64,000 nucleotides of DNA. Source: Candidatus Sphingomonas excrementigallinarum (GTDB lineage Bacteria > Pseudomonadota > Alphaproteobacteria > Sphingomonadales > Sphingomonadaceae). A program made the position numbers and the translations under genes. The notes beneath the pieces are model-generated. The model saw only the letters and a program-made list of their open reading frames with translations, was not told where the DNA came from and did no database searches. Every line of letters begins with the position of its first letter. Positions within the stretch are counted from its first letter, which is position 1. Of the stretch, positions 37,821-45,709 are shown piece by piece. Location of the stretch: assembly GCA_019112965.1 (NCBI GenBank), contig DXIH01000030.1, forward strand, positions 1 through 64,000. Direction: 5' to 3'.

Positions 37821-38795
37821 ATGGCAGATACGAACATGCGTGCATTCATCTTTCCGGGCCAGGGCAGCCAGGCCGTCGGCATGGGCAAGGCGCTGGCCGA
37901 GGCGAGCCCCGTCGCCCGCGAGGTGTTCCAGGAGGTCGACGAGGCGCTGGGCCAGCATCTCTATCGCCTGATGGTCGAGGGGTCCGCCGACGAGCTTACC
38001 CTGACCGAGAATGCCCAGCCCGCGATCATGGCGAATGCCATCGCGACACTGCGCGTGCTGGAAAAGGAAGGCGGCGTCCGCCTGTCGGAAAAGGCCGATT
38101 TTGTCGCGGGGCATTCGCTGGGCGAATATACCGCGCTATGTGCGGCCGACGCGATCGACTTGGCCACCACGGCGCGCTTGTTGAAGCTGCGCGGCCGGGC
38201 GATGCAGGCGGCGGTGCCGGTGGGCGAGGGCGCGATGGCCGCGCTGCTCGGCGCGGATTTGGAAAAGGCCAAGACCATCGCGGGCGCGGCGGTCGATGCG
38301 ATCCTCGCCGAGGGCGGCGAGGAGCTGGTCTGCACGGTCGCCAACGACAATGACCCGAGCCAGGTCGTGATCTCCGGCCACAGGGCGGCGATCGAGAAGG
38401 CGGTGGCGCTGGCCAAGGATCTGGGCGCCAAGCGCGCGGTCCTGCTGCCGGTGTCGGCGCCGTTCCACTGCCCGCTGATGCAGCCCGCCGCCGACGCGAT
38501 GGACGCCGCGCTGGCAGAGGCGACGATCCGCGCGCCGCTGGTCCCGGTCTATGCCAATGTCGAGGCGGCCCCCGTCGCCGATCCCGGCGCGATCCGCGCG
38601 CTGCTGGTGGCGCAGGTGACCGGCATGGTCCGCTGGCGCGAATCGGTGCTGGCGATGCAGGACGCAGGCGTGGAGCATTTCGTCGAATTCGGCGGCAAGG
38701 TGCTCGGCCCCATGGTCAAGCGCATCGCGCCCGACGTGGAGGCGGTCAGCGTCGTGACGATGGACGATATCGAGGGGCTTCTGGCCAATCTTTGA
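37821..38795 (+). CDS. fabD: Malonyl-CoA:ACP transacylase FabD
   Basis: Transfers malonyl from CoA to acyl carrier protein, the entry to fatty acid elongation. The 324-residue product has FIFPGQGSQAVGMGKALAE near residues 9-27, the nucleophile motif GHSLGEYTAL near 97, the catalytic His in PVSAPFHCPLM near 213 and a C-terminal FVEFGGKVLGPMVKRI. The start at 37821 is used; an ATG five codons later is also possible. A GxxExxY cassette begins directly after its TGA, then fabG, acpP and fabF. Confidence 0.96.
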   Translation: MADTNMRAFIFPGQGSQAVGMGKALAEASPVAREVFQEVDEALGQHLYRLMVEGSADELTLTENAQPAIMANAIATLRVLEKEGGVRLSEKADFVAGHSLGEYTALCAADAIDLATTARLLKLRGRAMQAAVPVGEGAMAALLGADLEKAKTIAGAAVDAILAEGGEELVCTVANDNDPSQVVISGHRAAIEKAVALAKDLGAKRAVLLPVSAPFHCPLMQPAADAMDAALAEATIRAPLVPVYANVEAAPVADPGAIRALLVAQVTGMVRWRESVLAMQDAGVEHFVEFGGKVLGPMVKRIAPDVEAVSVVTMDDIEGLLANL

Positions 38796-38829
38796 TTTGG
38801 CTCACGCGAAGGCGCGAGGACGCGAAGAT
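38796..38829 (+). repeat. Left inverted repeat of the GxxExxY cassette
   Basis: Starts at the base after the fabD stop codon. It reads TTTGGCTCACGCGAAGG followed by CGCGAGGACGCGAAG, so three 8-bp units of CGCGAAGN type follow each other. It contains GAGG 8 bases before the ATG of the cassette gene. Its inverse is at 39211-39242. Confidence 0.8.
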
Positions 38830-39256
38830 GGCAGACATCGAAACGATAGCGTTTGATGTAATTGATCTTTCCTTGCGCCTTCATCGTGAGTTGGGGCCTG
38901 GGCTGTTGGAAAGTGTCTATGAGACGATCCTGGCAGCTAAGCTCGGCAGCATGGGTTATCGCGTTGAACGACAACGTGCCGTCGATTTCAGCTTTGATGG
39001 GCTGCAATTTGATGGAGCATTTCGCATTGATCTGCTGATCGAGCAGAGGCTCCTGGTCGAAATCAAATCCGTGGAGCGGCTGAATGCCGCTCATGCAAAG
39101 CAATTGCTGACCTATCTGCGCCTGACCAAACAGCCCCTGGGGCTGCTTATCAATTTCGGCGGTGCTACCTTGAAGGAAGGGCTCCGCCGCATCGTCAACG
39201 ACTACACGCCCATCGCGTCTTCGCGGCTTCGCGTGAACCAAAGAATCGGAGAATAA
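38828..39256 (+). CDS. GxxExxY family protein, PD-(D/E)XK nuclease-like
   Basis: A 142-residue protein with the family motif as GPGLLESVYETIL (about residues 24-36) and a likely PD-(D/E)XK core: a Asp in FRIDLLIEQR near 69 and E-x-K in LLVEIKSVERL near 80. The fold suggests a small nuclease; no activity has been shown for the family to my knowledge. GC and codon use differ from fabD and fabG. The gene lies between two inverted repeats; the left one carries its GAGG ribosome site, and the right one encodes about ten of its last residues. The ATG at 38828 is used; 38792 would overlap fabD. Confidence 0.88.
   Translation: MADIETIAFDVIDLSLRLHRELGPGLLESVYETILAAKLGSMGYRVERQRAVDFSFDGLQFDGAFRIDLLIEQRLLVEIKSVERLNAAHAKQLLTYLRLTKQPLGLLINFGGATLKEGLRRIVNDYTPIASSRLRVNQRIGE
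39211..39242 (-). repeat. Right inverted repeat of the GxxExxY cassette
   Basis: Read on the minus strand it is TTTGGTTCACGCGAAGC then CGCGAAGACGCGATG, matching the left repeat at about 27 of 31 positions. It falls inside the 3' end of the cassette gene. The stop codon comes from the flank (39254-39256). Confidence 0.8.
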
Positions 39257-39258
39257 GC

Positions 39259-39999
<741 letters not shown>

Positions 40000-40131
40000 C
40001 GCCCCTAAACGGGTGCAAATGATCCGATCTTACACCGAGTCCGTCGCTGGACGGGCTTGCCAGACTAGGGCGCGCGTTCTACGTGCGTTCAGGAAGTATC
40101 AACCCCCGATGAATTACGAGAAGGGATTACC

Positions 40132-40368
40132 ATGAGCGAGACCGCCGACCGCGTGAAGAAGATCGTCGTCGAGCATCTCGGCGTCGAAGCCGACAAGGTG
40201 ACCGAGGACGCGAGCTTCATCGACGATCTCGGTGCCGACAGCCTCGACATCGTCGAGCTCGTCATGGCGTTCGAGGAAGAGTTCGGTGTCGAAATTCCGG
40301 ACGATGCCGCCGAGAAGATCACGACCGTCAAGGACGCGATCACGTATATCGACGAGAACAAGGCCTGA
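40132..40368 (+). CDS. acpP: Acyl carrier protein
   Basis: A 78-residue acidic carrier of growing acyl chains. The phosphopantetheine serine sits in [10 protein letters not shown] near residue 37, and the rest ([20 protein letters not shown] at the start, [19 protein letters not shown] in the second half) is canonical. The ribosome site GAGAAGGGA lies 8 bases before the ATG. A hairpin terminator at 40430-40469 separates it from fabF, so fabF may have reduced or separate expression. Confidence 0.98.
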   Translation: MSETADRVKKIVVEHLGVEADKVTEDASFIDDLGADSLDIVELVMAFEEEFGVEIPDDAAEKITTVKDAITYIDENKA

Positions 40369-40429
40369 TTCCGGGGCCTCGGCCCGCAGATGATGCGGGC
40401 CGAACAGGCCGCCAAGGCCAGGTTTCAAG

Positions 40430-40469
40430 CGGCTCCCCGACCCCGACATAGCGGGCGGGGAGCCGTTTT
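40430..40469 (+). terminator. Rho-independent terminator after acpP
   Basis: Hairpin with arms CGGCTCCCCG and CGGGGAGCCG around a 21-nt centre, followed by TTTTC. It ends 20 bp before the fabF start and may act as partial attenuation in the fab cluster. Confidence 0.75.
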
Positions 40470-40489
40470 CGTATGAGATGGAGTGGAAT

Positions 40490-41746
40490 ATGCGGCGCGT
40501 TGTCGTAACTGGTCTGGGTCTTGTCACGCCGCTGGGCGCGGACGTGGAAACTGCCTGGGCCAATCTGATCGCCGGCAAGTCCGGTGCGGGGACGATCACC
40601 CGCTTCGATACCACGGGGCAGAAATGCACCATCGCGTGCGAAGTGAAGCCCAAGGATCACGAATATGGCTTCGACCCCGACAAGCGCGTCGATCATAAGG
40701 TCCAGCGTCAGGTCGATCCGTTCATCGTCTATGGCATCGACGCCGCCGGACAGGCGCTGGAAGATGCCGGTCTGACCGAGATGGACGAGGCTACGCGCTT
40801 GCGCGCGGGCGTGTCGATCGGCTCGGGTATCGGCGGTCTGCCGGGCATCGAGATCGAATCGGTCAACCTGCACGAGCGTGGCCCGGGCCGGGTCAGTCCG
40901 CACTTCGTCCATGGCCGCCTGATCAACCTGATCTCGGGCCAGGTCAGCATCAAATACGGCCTGATGGGCCCGAACCACGCGGTCGTCACCGCCTGTTCGA
41001 CCGGTGCGCACTCGATCGGCGACGCGGCGCGGATGATCCGTGACGACGATGCCGACATCATGCTGGCCGGTGGTGCGGAAAGCACGATCAACCCGCTCGG
41101 CGTCGCCGGCTTCGCCCAGGCGCGCGCGCTCAATATGAGCATGAACGACCGCCCGACCGAGGCGAGCCGCCCCTATGACAAGGGCCGTGACGGCTTCGTG
41201 ATGGGCGAGGGCGCGGGCGTCGTCGTGCTCGAGGAATATGAGCACGCCAAGGCACGCGGCGCGAAGATCTATGCCGAGGTCGTCGGCTATGGCCTGTCGG
41301 GCGACGCCTATCACGTCACCGCGCCGCACCCCGAGGGCAAGGGCGCCGAGAATGCGATGCGCATGGCGCTGCGCAAGGCGGGCATGGAGCCGTCGGACAT
41401 CGACTATATCAACGCGCATGGCACCTCGACGATGGCCGATACGATCGAGCTGGCCGCGGCCAAGCGCGTGTTCGGCGACGACCTGTCGGGTGCGTCGATG
41501 TCGAGCACCAAGTCGGCGATCGGCCATCTGCTGGGCGGTGCGGGCGCGGTGGAGAGCATCTTCTGCATCCTGGCGCTGCGCGACCAGATCGTGCCGCCGA
41601 CGCTGAACCTCGATAATCCCGACGAGGGCACCGAGGGCGTCGATCTGGTCCCGCACAAGGCCAAGAAGCGGGAGGTGAAGGCGGTGCTGAACAATTCGTT
41701 CGGCTTCGGCGGCACCAATGCCTCGCTGGTGATGAAGGCGATCTGA
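40490..41746 (+). CDS. fabF: 3-oxoacyl-[ACP] synthase II FabF
   Basis: Condensing enzyme of fatty acid elongation. It has 418 residues, opening RRVVVTGLGLVTPLGADVET. The catalytic triad is present as Cys in VTACSTGAHSIGDA near 168, His in INAHGTSTMADT near 307 and His in KSAIGHLLGGAG near 344, followed by NNSFGFGGTNASL at the C terminus. The ATG at 40490 has GGAGTGG upstream and gives the family N terminus, so the ATG at 40478 is rejected. Followed by a 513-bp repeat-filled gap and mltG. Confidence 0.97.
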   Translation: MRRVVVTGLGLVTPLGADVETAWANLIAGKSGAGTITRFDTTGQKCTIACEVKPKDHEYGFDPDKRVDHKVQRQVDPFIVYGIDAAGQALEDAGLTEMDEATRLRAGVSIGSGIGGLPGIEIESVNLHERGPGRVSPHFVHGRLINLISGQVSIKYGLMGPNHAVVTACSTGAHSIGDAARMIRDDDADIMLAGGAESTINPLGVAGFAQARALNMSMNDRPTEASRPYDKGRDGFVMGEGAGVVVLEEYEHAKARGAKIYAEVVGYGLSGDAYHVTAPHPEGKGAENAMRMALRKAGMEPSDIDYINAHGTSTMADTIELAAAKRVFGDDLSGASMSSTKSAIGHLLGGAGAVESIFCILALRDQIVPPTLNLDNPDEGTEGVDLVPHKAKKREVKAVLNNSFGFGGTNASLVMKAI

Positions 41747-42260
41747 TAGGCAACACCCTGACCGCCGTTCAGCCTGAGCGAAGGCGAAGGCCAAGGGCTT
41801 CTGGTTGAGGCTTGCGCGTGCACTTCGACTTTGCTCGGTGCGAACGGAGCGTGGTGCTAGAACCGATCGACATTCAGCTCCTCTCTCTTCCCTCTCCCCT
41901 GGATAGGGGAGAGGATTAGCGGAGCTAGCCAGCGTGCTGGCTAGCGCAGCTTGGGTGAGGGGTTGAGCGAGCCTTTGGCTCGCGCTTGCTAACGCGAGCA
42001 TTCACCCCTCACCCAGCTCCGACTAAGCCTTTGCTTTCGCAAAGACCAAGTATGCGCAACCCTCTCCCCTCCATGAGGGGAGAGGGGGAAGGGCAGGACT
42101 TAATGTCTATCAGCTCTAAAATTCCAACCCCGGCGGTGGCCGGGTCCGGTTGCAAAATCATTCGGCTCGCGTCATCGGGCGGAATGGCAAACGGGCCCGG
42201 ATCACCGCCGGGGTTGTTTTGCATCCGGGCCTCGCGGCCCTCGTCAAAACCGGGTGAGAT
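41747..42260. repeat. Palindromic repeat cluster between fabF and mltG
   Basis: A 514-bp gap without a gene. Left to right: a family A pair (41764-41796 and inverse 41821-41849), a cluster of CTCTCCCCT/AGGGGAGAG palindromes and a longer TGGGTGAGGGGTTGA/TTCACCCCTCACCCA inverted repeat (41890-42090), and a separate 90-bp hairpin with 28-bp imperfect arms (42126-42215) followed by GTTTT. The mltG promoter must lie in or after the last hairpin. Confidence 0.85.
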
Positions 42261-43229
42261 ATGCGCAAGGTCGGCTGTATCGGGTTGCTGCTGGGGCTGA
42301 TCGGTATCGCCGTATTCGCCTGGGTCGCGCATGACTGGGCGGGGAGCGGCCCGGCGCAAAGGCCGCTCGCGGTGGTCGTGCCCGAGGGGGCAAGCCTCGC
42401 CAAGGCCGCCAATGAACTGCAAAAGGCCGGCGCCATCCGCTCCGCCGGGCGCTTCCGCCTCTATGCGCGGCTGTTCGGCACGGGCGGCGCGATCAAGGCG
42501 GGCGAATATGCCATTCCCGAACATGCCAGCGCGCATGAGGTCCTGACCCTGCTCCAGGAAGGCAAGGTGCGCCAGCGGCTAGTGCCGGTGCCGGAGGGCT
42601 ATCCCTCTGTCCTGGTCCATGATGCGTTGATGCGCGCCGACGGGCTGACCGGCGACGTGGCCGTCCCGGCCGAAGGCTCGATCCTGCCCGACAGCTATGC
42701 CTATCAGAAGGGTGACACCCGTGCCTCGGTCGTGGCGCGGATGCAGAAGGCGATGAAGGACTACCTTGCCCAGGCCTGGGCCGATCGCAAGCCCGGCATC
42801 GCGGTCAAGACGCCGCAGGAGGCGATCATCCTCGCCTCGATCGTCGAAAAGGAGACCGGCAAGCCCTCCGAGCGGCGCATGGTGGCGGCCGTCTATGGCA
42901 ACCGCCTGCGCATCGGCATGCCGCTTCAGGCCGACCCGACGGTGATCTACCCGATCACCAAGGGGCGTCCGCTCGGCCGTCGCATCCTGCGCTCGGAACT
43001 GCACGCCAAGAACGGCTACAATACCTATGCCAGCCCCGGCCTGCCGGTCGGGCCGATCGCCAATCCCGGCCGCGCCTCGATCGACGCGGTGCTCGACCCG
43101 GCGGACAGCAAGGCGCTGTATTTCGTCGCGGACGGATCGGGCGGCCATGTCTTTGCCGACACGCTCGCCGAGCATAATGCCAATGTGCAGAAATGGTACG
43201 CGATCCGCCGCCAGCGCGGCGAGATGTAA
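42261..43229 (+). CDS. mltG: Endolytic murein transglycosylase MltG
   Basis: Inner-membrane lytic transglycosylase thought to end nascent glycan strands. The 322-residue product has one N-terminal membrane helix (about 5-25), a LysM-like subdomain (about 35-105) and the YceG catalytic domain. The catalytic glutamate lies in IILASIVEKETGKPSERRMV near residue 200, and QADPTVIYPITKGR and NTYASPGLPVGPIANPG follow. The arrangement fabF-mltG is common in proteobacteria. It is bounded upstream by the repeat cluster. Confidence 0.95.
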   Translation: MRKVGCIGLLLGLIGIAVFAWVAHDWAGSGPAQRPLAVVVPEGASLAKAANELQKAGAIRSAGRFRLYARLFGTGGAIKAGEYAIPEHASAHEVLTLLQEGKVRQRLVPVPEGYPSVLVHDALMRADGLTGDVAVPAEGSILPDSYAYQKGDTRASVVARMQKAMKDYLAQAWADRKPGIAVKTPQEAIILASIVEKETGKPSERRMVAAVYGNRLRIGMPLQADPTVIYPITKGRPLGRRILRSELHAKNGYNTYASPGLPVGPIANPGRASIDAVLDPADSKALYFVADGSGGHVFADTLAEHNANVQKWYAIRRQRGEM

Positions 43230-43298
43230 GGATTCACCAACCAACTCGCCAGCCAGGCAGGCCTTGGCGGCAGGCTTAACCAAGGGAGATTGCTAAAG

Positions 43299-43712
43299 AT
43301 GATGCACCTTTCGATGCTTCTGATTGCTATTGCACCCCAGGTCGCCACCGCCCTCCCGCCGCAACAAGCGATAGCGCGCGTCGACGCATCGCGAGCGAAA
43401 GCCGTGAATGGAACCTTTGTGATGAAGGTCGCGGTCGTCGTGCGTACTTCTGACGCATTCTATCTCAATTCCAGCATCGACATCAGGTCATCTGGCAATC
43501 TTGTTTTTCATTTGACGCCTGACGCGATCCGCCAACTGAAGGAAAAGCTGGGCCCGCGTGCCGACATGGCGTTGGTCGGGAGGACGGTGCAGGTGAAGGG
43601 TACGCTCAAGCGCGTGCCGATCGTGACCACTCGAAAAGGCGACGCTGCTAGCTCGGACGAGGTTCAATATGAGGTCAGGGTCGCCTCGCTTAGCAATTTG
43701 AAGGTGATATAG
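43299..43712 (+). CDS. Exported hypothetical protein, possible OB-like fold
   Basis: A 137-residue protein with a signal peptide (MMHLSMLLIAIAPQVATA). The mature part has about 115 residues, largely beta strands by pattern, with FYLNSSIDIRSSGNLVFHLT near 50-70 and LVGRTVQVKGTLKRVPI near 95-112; the strand spacing recalls OB-fold proteins, but no family was recognised. Ribosome site GGGAGA precedes the ATG at 43299. GC is lower than in mltG and bla on either side, so it may be a newer arrival. It is convergent with the beta-lactamase gene, with an 18-bp gap. Confidence 0.6.
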   Translation: MMHLSMLLIAIAPQVATALPPQQAIARVDASRAKAVNGTFVMKVAVVVRTSDAFYLNSSIDIRSSGNLVFHLTPDAIRQLKEKLGPRADMALVGRTVQVKGTLKRVPIVTTRKGDAASSDEVQYEVRVASLSNLKVI

Positions 43713-43730
43713 TGGCTCGGGTTTGGCGGG

Positions 43731-44594
43731 TTAGCGGCTCTCGGTTGACAGTCGTTTCGCCAGTGCGCGGCGGGATGCGTTCGCGTAGGCCCTGCACGCA
43801 TCCGGCGCAGTCAGGAAGCGGCTGGTTGCGCCGTCCTGATCGGCATGGGCGGTGATGAGGATGTCGCAGGGCAGGGCGCGCATCGCCGCCTGGCCCCGCG
43901 CAAAGGCCGCGAGCACCGGCGCGTTCGCCGGGGCGGAGAAGCGATAATCGTCGGTCGATACCGGGTTCAGGCTGGACGCGAAGACGATCGCCTTGCACTT
44001 CGCTCCGGCACAGGCGCGCCAGCTCCAGCTCATGCTGCCCATGGTGTGCCCCGGCGTGGCGCGTGCGGTGACGATCGTGTTGCCCAGCGCCAGCCGCTCG
44101 CCGTCACGGCCGATCCTGATCGTGCGAACCGGCGGGAAGCGGCTGTCATAGCCGCGCTGCGGATCGTCCGCCGCCAGCCGCCCGCTGCGCAGCCCCTCGG
44201 CCCCCCGCGCGCTGGCGACGACGGTCGCGCCGGTGTCGCGGGCCAGCGCGGCGAGGCCGCCCGCATGGTCGAAATGCGGCTCGGTGCTCAGAATATATTT
44301 GATGTCGCGTGGTCGGAAGCCGAGCCGAGTGACATTGGCCAGGATCATCGGCGCGGCCTGGGGCAGGGCGCCGTCGATCAGGATCAGCCCCTTGCCGGTG
44401 TCGATCAGCGCGACGTTCAGTCCGCCGAAGCCGACCAGATAGGTGTTGCCGAAGACCTTCACCGGCGCGCGCGGTGCGAGCCATTCAGCGGTGTGATCGG
44501 TGACGATCGACCGGGTCAGCGGGTCGGGCGTCTGCGGCGTAACGGGCGCGCTGGTGAAGGCGATCAGCGAGAACAGGATCGGTCTGGCGAGCAT
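43731..44594 (-). CDS. Subclass B3 metallo-beta-lactamase, Glu116 (B3-E) type
   Basis: Exported zinc hydrolase of the beta-lactamase superfamily, 287 residues with signal peptide MLARPILFSLIAFTSAPV. The zinc-binding motif normally HxHxDH reads EPHFDH in STEPHFDHAGG (near residue 103), so the first ligand (His116 in B3 numbering) is Glu. The remaining ligands are in place: GHTMGSMSW near 186 (His196) and TAHADQ near 250 (His263). The same Glu substitution was described for Sphingobium indicum SIE-1 (from memory), which does hydrolyse beta-lactams. The ATG at 44594 has AAGGAGA upstream. Divergent from an AmpR-like gene. Confidence 0.85.
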   Translation of the reverse strand: MLARPILFSLIAFTSAPVTPQTPDPLTRSIVTDHTAEWLAPRAPVKVFGNTYLVGFGGLNVALIDTGKGLILIDGALPQAAPMILANVTRLGFRPRDIKYILSTEPHFDHAGGLAALARDTGATVVASARGAEGLRSGRLAADDPQRGYDSRFPPVRTIRIGRDGERLALGNTIVTARATPGHTMGSMSWSWRACAGAKCKAIVFASSLNPVSTDDYRFSAPANAPVLAAFARGQAAMRALPCDILITAHADQDGATSRFLTAPDACRAYANASRRALAKRLSTESR

Positions 44595-44688
44595 GGCGGG
44601 TCTCCTTGCCCGGCATGATGGGGCGCTCGTGCCGATGTCACAACGCATCTTCCCTCGACACAGCCATGAGCGGATTTCATGATGGGCC
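44595..44688. promoter_or_regulatory. bla-ampR intergenic control region with T-N11-A palindrome
   Basis: A 94-bp gap between divergent bla and ampR. The perfect palindrome CATGA-GCGGATT-TCATG lies at 44665-44681, and inside it the outer TGA...TCA gives T-N11-A, the hallmark of LysR-type binding sites. It ends 7 bp before the ampR ATG and about 70 bp from the bla ATG, a position suited to autorepression of ampR and activation of bla. Confidence 0.55.
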
Positions 44689-45558
44689 ATGGACCGTGCC
44701 CAACTGCCCCTCAACGCGCTGCGTGCCTTTGAAGCGGCGGCGCGACATCTGAACTTCACCCGTGCCGCGATCGAGCTGTGCGTCAGCCAGGGGGCGGTCA
44801 GCCATCAGGTCGCGGGGTTGGAGAAGAGACTGGGCACGCGGCTGTTCCATCGCCTGCCGCGCGGGCTGGCGCTGACCGATGACGGGCAGGCGCTGGTGCC
44901 GGTGCTGGCCGAGACGTTCGACCGGATCGGCGCGACGCTGGACAGGTTTGCGGACGGGCGCTTCCAATATGCGCTGAACATCGGTGTGGTGGGCACCTTC
45001 GCGACCGGCTGGCTGCTCGCCCGGCTCGACGATTTTGCCGCCACCCATCCGCACATCGATCTGCGGGTGTCGATCAACAACAACCGGGTCGATCTGGCGG
45101 GCGAGGGGCTGGACTACGCGATCCGCTTCGGCGACGGAGCCTGGCATGGCACCCATGCCGAACCGCTGATGGATGCCCCGCTGACACCGCTCTGTGCGCC
45201 GCTGGTCGCGTCACGGCTGAGAGGCCCCGACGATCTGGCGCACGAGCGTCTGCTGCGATCCTATCGTGTCAGCGAATGGGAAAGCTGGTTCGCGGCGGCG
45301 GGCGTTCCGGTCCCGGCGCTGCGTGGGCCGTTGTTCGACAGTTCGGCGCTGATGGTGGGGGCGGCGATGGCCGGACTGGGCATCGCGCTCGCACCGAAGG
45401 TGATGTTCGGGCACGAACTCACGCCCGAGCGGCTGGTCCAGCCTTTCGCGATCGAGATCGACGCCGGGCGCTACTGGCTGACGCGGTTGCTGTCGCGGAA
45501 GGAAGGGCTGGCGATGAAGGCGTTTCGGCAGTGGGTGATGGGGGCGGTTGGCGGGTGA
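44689..45558 (+). CDS. LysR-type regulator, AmpR-like
   Basis: A 289-residue LysR-family activator. The winged helix-turn-helix is LNALRAFEAAARHLNFTRAA (near residues 8-27) and GAVSHQVAGLEKRLGTRLF (near 36-54). The effector domain opens NIGVVGTFATGWLLARLDDF and has NNNRVDLAGEGLDYAIRFGD, very close to AmpR of enterobacteria and Pseudomonas, which senses muropeptides and turns on the beta-lactamase next to it. Being divergent from a metallo-beta-lactamase supports the same job here. It could also be a GcvA-type relative; that subfamily shares much of this sequence. Confidence 0.85.
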   Translation: MDRAQLPLNALRAFEAAARHLNFTRAAIELCVSQGAVSHQVAGLEKRLGTRLFHRLPRGLALTDDGQALVPVLAETFDRIGATLDRFADGRFQYALNIGVVGTFATGWLLARLDDFAATHPHIDLRVSINNNRVDLAGEGLDYAIRFGDGAWHGTHAEPLMDAPLTPLCAPLVASRLRGPDDLAHERLLRSYRVSEWESWFAAAGVPVPALRGPLFDSSALMVGAAMAGLGIALAPKVMFGHELTPERLVQPFAIEIDAGRYWLTRLLSRKEGLAMKAFRQWVMGAVGG

Positions 45559-45563
45559 GGCCA

Positions 45564-45696
45564 TGCCCCTCCACCACCCGGCTTTGCCGGGCGGTCCCCC
45601 TCCCCAAGCAGAGCTTGGGGAGGAATAGGGATCATCAAATCCTCCCCAAGCTCGCTTGGGGAGGGGGACCATCGCGTCAGCGATGGTGGAGGGGCA
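45564..45696. repeat. 130-bp near-perfect palindrome between convergent ampR and eda
   Basis: Arms TGCCCCTCCACC (45564-45575) and GGTGGAGGGGCA (45685-45696) enclose GGTCCCCCTCCCCAAGC and its inverse. The centre holds a CTTGGGGAGGA/TCCTCCCCAAG pair. Sits exactly between two convergent genes. Confidence 0.8.
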
Positions 45697-45709
45697 GATC
45701 CCGGACCTG

